NCBI GenBank assembly: GCA_964577955.1
Contig: CAZOAZ010000006.1
Span: 62,001 to 126,000 of the forward strand
DNA: 64,000 nt
Direction of reading: 5' to 3'
Origin: CADEEX01 sp964577955
GTDB taxonomy: Bacteria > Acidobacteriota > Vicinamibacteria > Vicinamibacterales > CAVVIG01
The notes beneath the pieces are model-generated. The model was not told where the DNA came from. It saw only the letters and a program-made list of their open reading frames with translations, and did not search any database. Of the stretch, positions 7,368 through 15,664 are shown piece by piece; within the stretch, counting starts at the first letter, position 1, and every line of letters begins with the position of its first letter. The translations under genes and the position numbers were made by a program.

Positions 7368-8515
7368 ACGAGCCGCCAGAACTGGCCCTCGTTCAGGATG
7401 GTGATCCGGTGACCGAGCGCCCGCAGCCGTTTGATTTCCATCAGCTTCAATCCGGCGTCGCGACCGGCGGCCTGGAGCGCGTTCGGACGTCCGCGCACGA
7501 GCACCGTGGTCTTCGCCGACGGGCCGCCGTGCACGATCGCACCCGCCCGTTTGGCCGCGGCCATGGCCTCCTTGCGCGGACGCGTCAGGATGCCGGTGAA
7601 CGCCAGATGGACGCCGTTGAGCGACCGCCGGACGCCGGCACGCAGCGCCCGCGGCCGGTGACGCAGCGCCTCGATCAGCTCCGCGGCGCTCTCGTAGCGC
7701 TTCCGCCGCTCGCCGATGCAGCGGTGGACGATTTCCTTGAGGTGGTCGCTGCAGGCGAGCTGCCGGACGTCGCCGGTGCGAACCCGCGTGGCGGCGTCGC
7801 CGCGAAGCAGCATCCCGAGCAACTGTCCCACCTGAAACACGTCGTCGCGCGTCTGCCACTTGGGGATCGTCCCGGCGAGGAACTCACTGGGCGCGGTCAG
7901 CGCGCCCAGCGTGGTGACCGCGAGGCCGCGCCGATCGGTCTGCTGGCGGACGATGCCGAAGTCGCCGAGTTTCAGGGTGCGGCGATCGCAGACGAAAACA
8001 TTCATCGGCGTGAGATCGCGGTGCAGCAGCTGGCCGCGATGCAGCGTGCCGAGGACGTCGAGGAGACCGGCCATCTCGCGTCTGACCAGAGCCTCGGTCC
8101 ATCTGTTGTCGCCGGCGCGGAGAAAGGCCCGCAGGTCGCCGTGGCGCGCCCACTCGAGGACGAGGCAGTAGAGAAACCGGCCGTCCTCGCGCACGAGCGG
8201 AAAGGCGTCGTAGATCTGAAGCGCGCGCGGGTGACCGTCGAGCAGCCGGCCGAAATAGGCCTCCCGCACCCAGCCGTCCACGAACGGGCTGACCTTGATA
8301 CAAACCAGCTCGGGAATCCGCGGCGAACGGCCGATGCGCCGCGAGAGGTAGACCTCGCCGTACCCGCCCGCTCCCAGCAGTCGCTGGACCTGGAATCGCA
8401 GACCGGTCTCCGGACTCGCGACGACCTGACCGGACGCGAGCAGCGGCGGCCAGCGCCGCCGCCGCTGACCGGTGGCACGCGTCGTCGCCGACGTGAATGA
8501 CACAGCGCGAGCCAT
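7349..8515 (-). CDS. Ser/Thr protein kinase with C-terminal BRCT domain
   Basis: Soluble Hanks-type kinase of 388 residues fused to a BRCT-like domain. Kinase landmarks are the Gly loop GAGGYGEV (48-55), Lys74 in VCIKV, HRDLTPMNV (catalytic Asp167) and GDFGIV (Asp185). Residues 300-384 read GVHLAFTGILTRPRKEAMA, then GAIVHGGPSAKTTVLVRG, matching the BRCT fold seen in bacterial DNA ligase. There is no membrane segment, so it is cytosolic. It starts 4 bp after the VOC gene stop. The C-terminus overlaps the end of the convergent lipoprotein gene by 19 bp. A DNA-damage or nucleic-acid link is inference from BRCT alone. Confidence 0.88.
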   Translation of the reverse strand: MARAVSFTSATTRATGQRRRRWPPLLASGQVVASPETGLRFQVQRLLGAGGYGEVYLSRRIGRSPRIPELVCIKVSPFVDGWVREAYFGRLLDGHPRALQIYDAFPLVREDGRFLYCLVLEWARHGDLRAFLRAGDNRWTEALVRREMAGLLDVLGTLHRGQLLHRDLTPMNVFVCDRRTLKLGDFGIVRQQTDRRGLAVTTLGALTAPSEFLAGTIPKWQTRDDVFQVGQLLGMLLRGDAATRVRTGDVRQLACSDHLKEIVHRCIGERRKRYESAAELIEALRHRPRALRAGVRRSLNGVHLAFTGILTRPRKEAMAAAKRAGAIVHGGPSAKTTVLVRGRPNALQAAGRDAGLKLMEIKRLRALGHRITILNEGQFWRLVQRKSP

Positions 8516-8519
8516 CGTG

Positions 8520-8882
8520 TCAGCCGCGCGCCGGCAGTTCGGCAGGCGGCCGGGCGTGGCGCGGCTGGTAGACGCCGAGTTTGCCGCCGCCAGGAAGCGT
8601 GATGTGCGTGACCAGGCCCCACCCCTGATTCTGAATCGGGTCGCAGGTGACGTGGTGCCGTGCCATCTCGCCGGTGAAGCGATGCACGTCGTCGCACATG
8701 AAGTAGAGCTCGTGCCGGTCGTTGGCGTCGTGCGGGTGGACCGCGACCTCCGACGGCGGCAGCGCAAAGATCAGCCATCCGCCACCGACGTCGACGTGCG
8801 AAAGCTTCAGGACATCGCGCAGGAACGCGCGATCGGCGTCCGCGTTCTTGCTGTAGATGATGGCGTGCGCACCGGTCAACAT
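8520..8882 (-). CDS. VOC-superfamily protein
   Basis: Small cytosolic VOC protein, 120 residues: starts MLTGAHAIIYSKNADADRAF, continues VGGGWLIFALPPSEVAVHP and ends with GGGKLGVYQPRH. These match single-domain glyoxalase/bleomycin-resistance relatives. Its ATG shares one base with the TGA of the upstream DinB gene, and its stop lies 4 bp before the kinase-BRCT start, so the three form a tight operon. Confidence 0.83.
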   Translation of the reverse strand: MLTGAHAIIYSKNADADRAFLRDVLKLSHVDVGGGWLIFALPPSEVAVHPHDANDRHELYFMCDDVHRFTGEMARHHVTCDPIQNQGWGLVTHITLPGGGKLGVYQPRHARPPAELPARG

Positions 8883-9427
8883 CAGCAGTTCTCCAATCCG
8901 GTCGTGGACCGGCCCGAGGCGTGGCGGACGGCCTGCGCGGCGGTGACGATCTGCCCCGTGTGGCGCGCCGCATGTTCAGCCGCATGAAACAGCAATCCGA
9001 ACACCGTGGACGGCAGTTGCGCGCGGCCGACGGCGCGCGGGTCGGACAACGTGTGCTCAGGCGTGGCCGAGAACTGCGCGAGCGCCGCGTCCACGGTCCG
9101 CTGCCACGCCTCAGACAGCTCTTGCAGTGACGGACGATCGTTCAGCAGCCTGCGCTCACGCGCCAGGGTGTCGCGCTGGGCGGCGCTCAGTGTCTCGCCG
9201 CGGGCGTAGGTCAGCAGACGATCCGTGCTTCCGGCGAGATGCGCGAGATGAAAGCCGAGCGGCGTGATACCGGAAGGCTGCCGCCACAGATCCTCGGCCG
9301 TCAATCCGTCGAGCGCCTTGACCACATCCTCGCGCGCCATGACCAACGCGTGCGCGGCCGGCTGCAGCGGCGCCGGAATGCCGGGCAGCGGTCCGCGCAG
9401 CCAGGGCTCGGGGAGCGGCGAGGTCAT
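8882..9427 (-). CDS. DinB-family metalloenzyme (DinB 2)
   Basis: DinB/DUF664-type four-helix protein, 181 residues. Putative metal histidines lie in LGFHLAHLAGSTDRLL and LLFHAAEHAARHTGQI, giving the expected three-His pattern. First gene of the DinB-VOC-kinase operon. Substrate unknown; it belongs to the thiol-S-transferase-like fold group. Confidence 0.85.
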   Translation of the reverse strand: MTSPLPEPWLRGPLPGIPAPLQPAAHALVMAREDVVKALDGLTAEDLWRQPSGITPLGFHLAHLAGSTDRLLTYARGETLSAAQRDTLARERRLLNDRPSLQELSEAWQRTVDAALAQFSATPEHTLSDPRAVGRAQLPSTVFGLLFHAAEHAARHTGQIVTAAQAVRHASGRSTTGLENC

Positions 9428-9446
9428 CGCGTTCGACGGGTGATGG

Positions 9447-10382
9447 CTAGCGAGCGACGCAGCGCTCGGGATTGACGCCCTTCGGCAGCACCAGCGGCGT
9501 GCCGCTCAACTTCAGCGACGGCGACAGCTGATCGAACGCCAGCTGCTGGAGCGATTTGGTTTCCGCCCGCGACAGGCCCAGCTCGTACGCCGAGCACTCG
9601 TTCTCACCGAGCGTACGCGGATCGCGTCCGGTCACGGTGCCGAAGATCACGAGCGCTTCAAGGTAGTAGCCATGCGAACTGGCGTGGTAATGATCGAACG
9701 TCCAGAGATTGATCTTGCCCGCCTCGATCCCGTCGTAGGGGTTCGCGTCGGCGATCCCCGTCTTGATGGCGCGGGTAAACGCTTCGCCCACCGGGATGAC
9801 GCTCTTGATGTTCGCGCCCGCGGCCGCCTTGTCGTACGCGGCGCGGACATCGCGCGCCATCGCATCGATCGGCTGTCCCGCCCACGCGCCCTTCTCGGGG
9901 TAGGTCTGGTCCGCCCGTGACCAGGTGGACATCAGATGCAGGTCGACGTTCGGATTTCGGCCGCGCAGGAAGTCGGCCATCTGCTTGGTCGTGGCAATCA
10001 GCTTGGCGGGATCGCGTGGCTTGTCGGCGTCCAGCGTGCTGTAGCCGTGCATCACGACGACATCCCAGCCGCGACGTCCGATGGTGCCGAGTTTGTTCTC
10101 GAGATGAAAGTCGAGACCCGTGCCGCCGCGCGTCTCGAGCGCGACGTCGTAGTCGAGGCCGGCCTGCTGCGTGAACGACTTGAACAAGGCCGGGACGCCG
10201 CCGATGCCCTCGCTGTTGAGATCCGTCACCGTGTCGGCGCGGTAAAAGCGCACGGCGGACCCGGATCCAAACAGAAAACTGTTGCCGAGAAACAGCACGC
10301 TCTTGCCCGCCGCGGCGCCGGTTCCGCTCGCGGCGAGCAGCAAGCCCGCGACGGCGGCTGTGAACAGCTTGACTGTCTTCAC
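9447..10382 (-). CDS. Secreted SGNH-like hydrolase (DUF4886-like)
   Basis: Exported protein of 311 residues with a signal peptide ending GTGAAAG. It begins the mature part with VLFLGNSFLFG, a variant of the GDS block, and ends its fold with DHYHASSHGYYLEALVIFG, a candidate Asp-x-x-His catalytic pair. Central GWDVVVMHGYS fits the fold. It is probably an esterase acting on surface or environmental carbohydrate esters. The second GTG (10382) is preferred over the GTG at 10388 because AGGGAGG then sits 6 bases upstream. Confidence 0.72.
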   Translation of the reverse strand: MKTVKLFTAAVAGLLLAASGTGAAAGKSVLFLGNSFLFGSGSAVRFYRADTVTDLNSEGIGGVPALFKSFTQQAGLDYDVALETRGGTGLDFHLENKLGTIGRRGWDVVVMHGYSTLDADKPRDPAKLIATTKQMADFLRGRNPNVDLHLMSTWSRADQTYPEKGAWAGQPIDAMARDVRAAYDKAAAGANIKSVIPVGEAFTRAIKTGIADANPYDGIEAGKINLWTFDHYHASSHGYYLEALVIFGTVTGRDPRTLGENECSAYELGLSRAETKSLQQLAFDQLSPSLKLSGTPLVLPKGVNPERCVAR

Positions 10383-10757
10383 GCGCACCCTCCCTGTCCT
10401 GAACCCGATGACTCTAGCACGCGCGCCTCGTCTCGGAGCACGGGGGTCGGGTTCTCAAATGCGCCACGAAAACACGAAAGCGCGAAATCTTGGCGCTATT
10501 GTCTCCAATGCGCCACAGAGGCACCAAGACACGGAGGCATTTCCGATTGCGATTCGACGCGGGCCGGCCGGCGGAGCCGGCCGAGCGCCGCGTCGAGTCC
10601 CGTCTATGGTCCAACTCGGTGATCTCTGGGATGATTTCGTGCTTTCGTGGCGCATCCAGAACCACGACCTGAACGCGAGATGAACATCGCGTTCAGTCCC
10701 GATTCAGCGGCTGTTTGGTTTGATCTCGTCTTCAACCGGTAGACACAAGGAGAGATC
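10383..10757. other. Gene-poor stretch holding a MITE-like repeat
   Basis: No credible protein-coding gene. It holds the MITE-like copy A (10459-10655) and then about 100 bp leading to a small peptide gene. The overlapping short frames are translations of the repeat. Confidence 0.6.
10459..10655. repeat. MITE-like element, copy A
   Basis: About 197 bp bounded by inverted copies of ATGCGCCACGAAA(A/G)CACGAAA (21 bp, one mismatch). The interior has a GCCGGCCGG-rich hairpin and a stretch beginning CCGCGTCGAGTCCCGTCTAT that recurs in copy B at 13068-13370. No coding capacity for a transposase. Confidence 0.7.
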
Positions 10758-10871
10758 ATGAAGAAGCTGCTTGGTTCGTTCGCGATTCTCGTCTCAATGG
10801 CCAGCGGTCACTGTCCGATGCACGTTCAGACAACGGTGACCACGCCGCCGCCCGCTCACGTCGTCCGCTAA
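10758..10871 (+). CDS. Small secreted or membrane peptide, 37 residues
   Basis: Short gene beginning MKKLLGSFAILVSMASGHC, with a positively charged start and a hydrophobic stretch like a signal peptide. The remaining residues are Thr/Pro-rich and end at TAA. A strong ribosome site, AAGGAGAG, lies 3 bases upstream of ATG. A Cys at residue 19 could suggest a lipoprotein but the lipobox is poor. No recognisable family. Confidence 0.45.
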   Translation: MKKLLGSFAILVSMASGHCPMHVQTTVTTPPPAHVVR

Positions 10872-10909
10872 GCGTCCCTACAAATTTCTTAACTCCTTCG
10901 CCATCGCCG

Positions 10910-11413
10910 CTACGACCCGTAGTCGTAGAGCGATGGCGGCTCTTTACCGAGCAGGCGAAGGTAGGTATAGAGCTGCCCGCGATGATGCCAGAGCTCGTCG
11001 GAGACGAACGTGCTGAACTGGATCCCGGAAAACATGCCGAACGGCGACGCAATCGGCCGCGTCACCGCCTCCTCCGAGGCGTCGCGATACGTCACCTCGG
11101 CGATCTGGTGGCACTCGCGCGCGAACGCGACCAGGTCGTCGACGGTCCGCAGGCGATCGAGCGCCGGCCGCGCCGACGGATGCTCCGGATTGACGGCGGC
11201 CGCTGCCGCCATTGTGTATTCACCGGCGCTGACCGCTTCGGCGGCCGCGCGCTCCTGCGCGTAGATGTGAAACGCCAGTTCGCGCACACTGCGCATTTCC
11301 GGCCGCGGACGATAGTCGAGTTCCTCGTCGCTGAACGCGCGGAACGCGCGGATCGTCACGCCGTGGACGAGGGCAAAGTATTCACGGCGCGCGATCAGGC
11401 CTGGCTTCTTCAT
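10910..11413 (-). CDS. DinB-family metalloenzyme (DinB 3)
   Basis: DinB-type protein of 167 residues: LARR...FALVHGVTIRAF start, VRELAFHIYAQERAAAE supplying the first His, and FVSDELWHHRGQLYTYLRLLGKEPPSLYDYG giving the second His pair and the typical C-terminus. This last pattern is characteristic of DinB proteins with three metal histidines. Monocistronic, convergent with the small peptide gene. Confidence 0.87.
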   Translation of the reverse strand: MKKPGLIARREYFALVHGVTIRAFRAFSDEELDYRPRPEMRSVRELAFHIYAQERAAAEAVSAGEYTMAAAAAVNPEHPSARPALDRLRTVDDLVAFARECHQIAEVTYRDASEEAVTRPIASPFGMFSGIQFSTFVSDELWHHRGQLYTYLRLLGKEPPSLYDYGS

Positions 11414-11429
11414 AGACGCGGTATTGTCG

Positions 11430-11530
11430 CCCAGAGAACGCAGCGCTCAACACAAATGCGCCACCAAGACGCGACTACACGAAATGCGCCACGGAGGCAC
11501 TGAGACACAGAAGTATTTCGGGCATTCACT
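11430..11530. repeat. Degenerate partial copy of the GCGCCAC repeat
   Basis: Two imperfect words ATGCGCCACcaAGaCgcGA and ATGCGCCACGGAGGCAC followed by CTCGACGCGGACCGG, matching the outer part and the core edge of the MITE-like elements at 10459 and 13068. It fills the space between the DinB 3 start and the metalloprotease stop. Confidence 0.5.
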
Positions 11531-11543
11531 CGACGCGGACCGG

Positions 11544-12371
11544 TCAGGCTTCGGCGGTCATTGCCGCCTTCGGCAGATTGACCTCGACCAGGTGATCCGG
11601 CGCCGACATCGTGTGGAACGGTTTCACGAACTTGATCGGCGTACCGTTGATCTTGGTGAGCTCGCCCTTCCACGCCATCTGATACAGCTTCTTGAGATCG
11701 GCCTTGTCTTCCGGCGTCAGCACGCTCTGGTTGCCGTAGTTCATGATCGAGAACGGCTTGTGGGTGCCGAAGATCTGGCTCGGCCAGGCGGTCTCGCTGA
11801 CGTTGGCGAAGAAATGCCGCAGGCCGAAGACGTGACCGATTTCGTGAATCAGCGTGTCGACCATTTCCTGCCGATCCTGCTGGAACATCTTCGGATACAT
11901 GTACAGCAAATGACGGCCGGCGTCCGGGAAGAAGGCGCTGGCCAGGACGCAGCCGGTGCTGTCGCAGTCGTCGTTCTTCTTGACGACCAGTTCGAAGTCG
12001 TAGTTGTCGGTGCGCTCGGCGAACTTCACCGGTGCGGCGTCACCCCACGCCAGCAACGCGTCGCCAAACAGCTTGCGAATCGCCGTCTTGGCCTTGGCCG
12101 GATTCGCGAAGGCCTTGAGCGAAGACTCGCGGAACCGCCACCGCAGCGTGACGCCCTTGGCCCAGAGCGGCACGAACCCCTCGGACGCGTCCACGACGAT
12201 TTCCACCGGCGGCCGTCCGCCCGGCATCGCGTGGCCGCGGGTGTCGGTGTCGCAGCGGAAGCCGCGCCCATACACATGCACATCAGCCGACCGCGTCTTC
12301 ACATCGTCGGCCTTCCGGATGCGCAACGGATCGGACTTCGATTCACCCTTCGTCTTCGTCGCACGAGCCAT
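11544..12371 (-). CDS. Matrixin-like zinc metalloprotease
   Basis: Predicted zinc endopeptidase of 275 residues with the metzincin motif HEIGHVFGLRHF (176-187): three zinc His and catalytic Glu. It is followed by a Met-turn candidate SIMNYGNQ. Upstream LRWRFRES and AWGDAAPVKF resemble the matrixin strand region. No signal peptide is visible and the N-terminus is Lys-rich, so location is uncertain. The start at MARATKTKG has a GAGGAG ribosome site 7 bases upstream. The open frame above it is repeat and antisense of trmL. Confidence 0.82.
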   Translation of the reverse strand: MARATKTKGESKSDPLRIRKADDVKTRSADVHVYGRGFRCDTDTRGHAMPGGRPPVEIVVDASEGFVPLWAKGVTLRWRFRESSLKAFANPAKAKTAIRKLFGDALLAWGDAAPVKFAERTDNYDFELVVKKNDDCDSTGCVLASAFFPDAGRHLLYMYPKMFQQDRQEMVDTLIHEIGHVFGLRHFFANVSETAWPSQIFGTHKPFSIMNYGNQSVLTPEDKADLKKLYQMAWKGELTKINGTPIKFVKPFHTMSAPDHLVEVNLPKAAMTAEA

Positions 12372-12520
12372 GTCGTTTCTCCTCGGGTTGCTGAAGTGTG
12401 CGGCAGCGGTGGCGTCCGGCCCTTTGACTGCGCTCAGGGCCGGATTGCTGCGCTGGTCTATCGGCTCTGAACGCCGGCGATCTTGAAAGCGAACAGGCAG
12501 CGACGCAAGCTGAGCCGGAG
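12372..12520. repeat. Intergenic palindromic repeat
   Basis: Contains GGCCCTTTGACTGCGCTCAG followed by GGCC, an inverted repeat with GGCCCT/AGGGCC arms. It resembles the CTTCGAC...GTCGAGG element nested at 62840-62880. No gene seen. Confidence 0.4.
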
Positions 12521-13018
12521 TTACGCGTCCGCGGACGTTGACGGGATGATCGTCCCGCGCTGCCGGAGCACTTCGTACACCGCGATGCCGACGCTCGTGG
12601 ACAAATTGAGCGAGCGCACCAGGGGCGACGGCATCGGCATCCCGACAAAGCGATCGCGGTAGCGGTCGTGCAGCGATTGAGGAAGGCCGGCGGTTTCCCG
12701 CCCGAAGATGAGCACGACGCGTTCCGGTGTGCCGAGTGGCGCATCCCACAGCGAGCGCGTGGCCTTGGTCGAAAAGAAGTACGGCTCGCCGAGCGACGGC
12801 AGAGCCCGCTCGAACGCGTCCCAGTCCGGCCAGACGCGCAGCTCCACGTGTTCCCAGTAGTCCAGGCCGGCGCGCTTCACCTGCCGCTCGTCGAGCGAAA
12901 AGCCGAGCGGTTCGATCAGATGCAGCGTCGCCCCCACGGCGAGACACGTGCGACCGGCGTTACCGGTGTTCCAATGAATCTCCGGATGGACGAGGACGAC
13001 GTGAATACTGGAGGACAC
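12521..13018 (-). CDS. trmL: tRNA (cytidine(34)-2'-O)-methyltransferase, SPOUT family
   Basis: TrmL-like 2'-O-methyltransferase, 165 residues, modifying the wobble base of certain Leu tRNAs with S-adenosylmethionine. The SPOUT knot is clear: IHVVLVHPEIHWNTGNAGRT at the N-terminus, VLIFGRETAGLPQ in the middle and MPSPLVRSLNLSTSVGIAVY at the C-terminal knot. The GTG start fits the family N-terminus; the longer frame runs into repeats. Single gene, cytosolic. Confidence 0.88.
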   Translation of the reverse strand: MSSSIHVVLVHPEIHWNTGNAGRTCLAVGATLHLIEPLGFSLDERQVKRAGLDYWEHVELRVWPDWDAFERALPSLGEPYFFSTKATRSLWDAPLGTPERVVLIFGRETAGLPQSLHDRYRDRFVGMPMPSPLVRSLNLSTSVGIAVYEVLRQRGTIIPSTSADA

Positions 13019-13067
13019 GGAAAAGGATTCAACCACAGAGATCACGGAGAACACAGAGCAAGAACAA
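13019..13067. repeat. ACCACAGAGATCACGGAGAA-type words
   Basis: Short low-complexity stretch of ACAGAG/ACGGAG words between trmL and MITE-like copy B. Comparable wording recurs at 13275-13300, 34005-34030 and 36115-36150. Confidence 0.4.
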
Positions 13068-13370
13068 ATGCGCCACGAAAGCACGAAACCACGAAATCGA
13101 TTTGGCGTGTCTCGACGCGGGCCGGCCGGCGGAGCCGGCCGAGCGCTCAGTGTGAACGGATCTCAGAAACGAGACGAATATCGATCCGGGCTCGTCTCGT
13201 TTCTGGGATCCGATCACACTGACGCCGCCGCTTCGCGGCGCCGCGTCGAGTCCCGTCTATGGTCTAACTCGGTGATCTCTGCGATCTCTGTGTTCAACGC
13301 TTTGATCTAGCGATTCGTCAGTCCCTGAGGGTGAGGTGGCCTTCCGTGATTTCGTGTTTTCGTGGCGCAT
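13068..13370. repeat. MITE-like element, copy B, with nested palindrome
   Basis: About 303 bp bounded by inverted copies of ATGCGCCACGAAA(G/A)CACGAAA, the same ends as copy A. The GCCGGCCGG hairpin and the CCGCGTCGAGTCCCGTCTAT core match copy A, but between them lies about 95 bp absent from copy A. The right end abuts the stop of the DUF3592-like gene. This accounts for the whole gene-free stretch. Confidence 0.72.
13147..13222. repeat. 76-bp palindrome inserted in MITE-like copy B
   Basis: Arms of 31 bp at 13147-13177 and 13192-13222, starting TCAGTGTGA and ending TCACACTGA, with only two mismatches and a 14-bp loop. It lies where copy A is uninterrupted, so it looks like a secondary insertion. 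Confidence 0.7.
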
Positions 13371-13895
13371 TCAGAACGGATCCGGCATCTTGATGGAGCG
13401 TCCGCCGACGCGTGACCAGCGCGCCGCGACGCGCACCATGATCCACAGACCGGCATAGAACGTCGCCAGCAGCCAGACCAGATAGAGGATGACCGACGCG
13501 AAGCCGGGACGCTCCGGCATGAACGCCACGGGAATCCCGTTCGTATCCTTCCCGAACGCGACGAAGTCCGGCGCCTCGGGTGAATACCAGACCGGGACGT
13601 GCTTGCCGGCGGCGAAAGCCTCACTGGGAACATCGCGAAGCACTATCGTCTCGCCGACGGTTCGCCCGACCAGGTTGTACGGCTCGGTCGTGCCGTCGAA
13701 ATGACCCGAAATGTACGGAAATCCGTCGTTCGGCCGCGCTTCGTCCATGACGTAGTCGACCTTGGCAAACGACGTATCCCACCACCAGCTGATTCCGGAC
13801 ACGAGGAGTCCCGCGAGCGGCCACGTCGCGGCATACAACGTCAGCGGCAGTACCAGCACGTGCGGCGAGAATCGGAAGCCTGTGCGAAGCTCCAT
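13371..13895 (-). CDS. DUF3592-like membrane protein
   Basis: Membrane protein of 174 residues with one N-terminal span (VLVLPLTLYAATWPLAGLLV) and one C-terminal span (VILYLVWLLATFYAGLWIMV). They flank an extracytoplasmic loop of about 90 residues ending VPVWYSPEAPDFVAF. This VxVxYxPxxP pattern and topology match DUF3592 proteins of unknown function. The C-terminus is basic and cytosolic. Confidence 0.7.
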   Translation of the reverse strand: MELRTGFRFSPHVLVLPLTLYAATWPLAGLLVSGISWWWDTSFAKVDYVMDEARPNDGFPYISGHFDGTTEPYNLVGRTVGETIVLRDVPSEAFAAGKHVPVWYSPEAPDFVAFGKDTNGIPVAFMPERPGFASVILYLVWLLATFYAGLWIMVRVAARWSRVGGRSIKMPDPF

Positions 13896-13913
13896 GGTGC
13901 CCCTTCTGACGCG

Positions 13914-14480
13914 TCAATCAGGCGCGGGCCCACGCTCGACCGGCACGCGCGGACGTGGATATCCTGAGGTCAACGCCGTCGTGACAACGCGCTCGACGAA
14001 ATCGCTCTTGGCGCGCGCGTAGGACTCGCGCGAGGCGGCGTCGCTCCCGGCGAACTGCACCGCCAGCGTCCGTTTGAGAAGCTCATAGGTCCGCGCGACA
14101 TCGGCATGCTCGCGCAGGTAGTCGCGAAAGGCCAGCGTCCGCCGTTCCTCGCGCCCGCCGTGCTCGACGACGTGAACGTGATGCGTGTGCGGCCAGGCCG
14201 CCGGCCGATGAAAAAACGGACAACGATCATCGTCGGGGCTGGGCACGTGCTGGTAGCCGAGCGACTCGAGCCCGGAATGGTAGCCGTCCATCGGCTGCAG
14301 CTTGGCGACCGACACCTGGATGTCGATGACCGGCTTCGCGCCAAGGCCGGGGACGGCCGTCGACCCGTGGTGATCGACACTCAGAGCAAGGGCGCCGAGC
14401 GCCTCGCGAATGCGCGCCGCTTCCGCCGCAAATGCCGCGGGCCAGTCAGGATCGTAGGAAACGATGGCGATGCCGATCAC
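13914..14480 (-). CDS. GrpB/UPF0157-family nucleotidyltransferase-like protein
   Basis: GrpB-family protein of 188 residues, a nucleotidyltransferase-fold family of uncertain substrate. Diagnostic parts are VSYDPDWPAAFAAEAARI, HHGSTAVPGLGAKPVIDIQV (the NTase-like loop with two acidic/metal candidates), then CPFFHRPAAWPHTHHVHVVE. The GTG start immediately precedes the family N-terminus; upstream is a heptamer repeat. Confidence 0.87.
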   Translation of the reverse strand: MIGIAIVSYDPDWPAAFAAEAARIREALGALALSVDHHGSTAVPGLGAKPVIDIQVSVAKLQPMDGYHSGLESLGYQHVPSPDDDRCPFFHRPAAWPHTHHVHVVEHGGREERRTLAFRDYLREHADVARTYELLKRTLAVQFAGSDAASRESYARAKSDFVERVVTTALTSGYPRPRVPVERGPAPD

Positions 14481-14485
14481 AGTCA

Positions 14486-14533
14486 GGGTTCCGGGTTCCG
14501 GGTTCCGGGTGCCGGGTGCCGGGTGCCGGGTTC
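14486..14533. repeat. GCCGGGT/TCCGGGT heptamer array 2
   Basis: About six tandem heptamers in the divergent gap between the GrpB gene and the epoxide-hydrolase-like gene. Confidence 0.8.
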
Positions 14534-14591
14534 GAAGCCGCGAGCCATTGTGCCGCAGATCGGCGGCGCGGCGTGATGCTAGACTCCGCCC

Positions 14592-15650
14592 ATGAACAAC
14601 AGAGTTCTCGCGCTCGTCGTCACTGCCGCTTTGGCGTGTCCCCTCGCCGCGCGCGCCCAGACCGCGAAACCGGTCTTCGAGCACAATTACGCGGACGTGA
14701 ACGGCGTCCGCCTGCACTACGCCAGCATCGGCAAGGGCTCGCTGGTCCTCTTCCTCCACGGTTATCCGTCGTTCTGGTACCAGTGGAAGGATCAGATGGC
14801 CGAGATGGGGCGCGATCATCTCGCCGTCGGCCTCGACATGCGCGGCTACAACCTGTCGTCGAAGCCAGAGGGGCTCGAGCCGTACGTGATGAAGCATCTG
14901 GTCGAGGATGTGCGCCAGTTCGTCGAGAAGATCGCCGGCCGCGGCAACAAGTTCACGCTCGTCGCCCACGATTGGGGCGCGAACGTCGCCTGGGCCTTCG
15001 CGATGTTCCACCCCGACATGCTCGACAAACTGATCATCGTCAACGGCGCGCACCCGTTCATCTCCGAGCGCGAGCTCCAGGAAAACCCGGCGCAGCGCTA
15101 CGCGAGCAACTACTTCTTCGTCTTCAACAAGTACCTGGCGCCAGGCGAACAGCCGGTGGACGAGAGCAACACGAAAGACAGCGCGACACGACGCGCGCAT
15201 ACCGGATTTGTCGACGCTGAAGTCAAAGCCGGCCGTTACACCGAAGAAGACCGGCAGATGTGGATCGACAACTGGTCACAGGCCGGGTCGACAACCGCTG
15301 GCCTGAACTACTACCGCGCCAATCATCGCAATCCGCCGTTCAACGATCGCCACCCGGCGTCGACGATTCCGACCTCGTGGTCGGCCAAGGACGTGACCGC
15401 CGGCGCGAAGTCGACCACCATCCGGATTCCGACGCTGGTCATCTGGGGAATGCAGGACACGGCGATCCTGACCGGTCACTTGAGCGGGCTCGAGAAGTGG
15501 GTGCCGAACCTGAGCGTGAAGCTTTATCCCAACGACGATCACTGGATCATGCTCGCGAAGAACAAGGCCATCGCGCAGGACATCCGCCGCTATATCGACG
15601 ACAGCAAGACGTTCCCGAAAGAGTCGGTCTATCGCGGCGAGGGGCGCTAG
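14592..15650 (+). CDS. Exported epoxide hydrolase/dehalogenase-like alpha/beta hydrolase
   Basis: Periplasmic alpha/beta hydrolase of 352 residues with a signal peptide ending ARAQ. The nucleophile elbow is HDWGAN, placing Asp as nucleophile as in epoxide hydrolases and haloalkane dehalogenases. HGYPSFWYQW is the oxyanion HGxP motif, GMQDTAI supplies an acid and NDDHWIM the catalytic His. Probably opens an epoxide or cleaves a related bond; substrate unknown. ATG follows a short gap after the repeat. Confidence 0.87.
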   Translation: MNNRVLALVVTAALACPLAARAQTAKPVFEHNYADVNGVRLHYASIGKGSLVLFLHGYPSFWYQWKDQMAEMGRDHLAVGLDMRGYNLSSKPEGLEPYVMKHLVEDVRQFVEKIAGRGNKFTLVAHDWGANVAWAFAMFHPDMLDKLIIVNGAHPFISERELQENPAQRYASNYFFVFNKYLAPGEQPVDESNTKDSATRRAHTGFVDAEVKAGRYTEEDRQMWIDNWSQAGSTTAGLNYYRANHRNPPFNDRHPASTIPTSWSAKDVTAGAKSTTIRIPTLVIWGMQDTAILTGHLSGLEKWVPNLSVKLYPNDDHWIMLAKNKAIAQDIRRYIDDSKTFPKESVYRGEGR

Positions 15651-15664
15651 ACCAGCGCGCGGAT

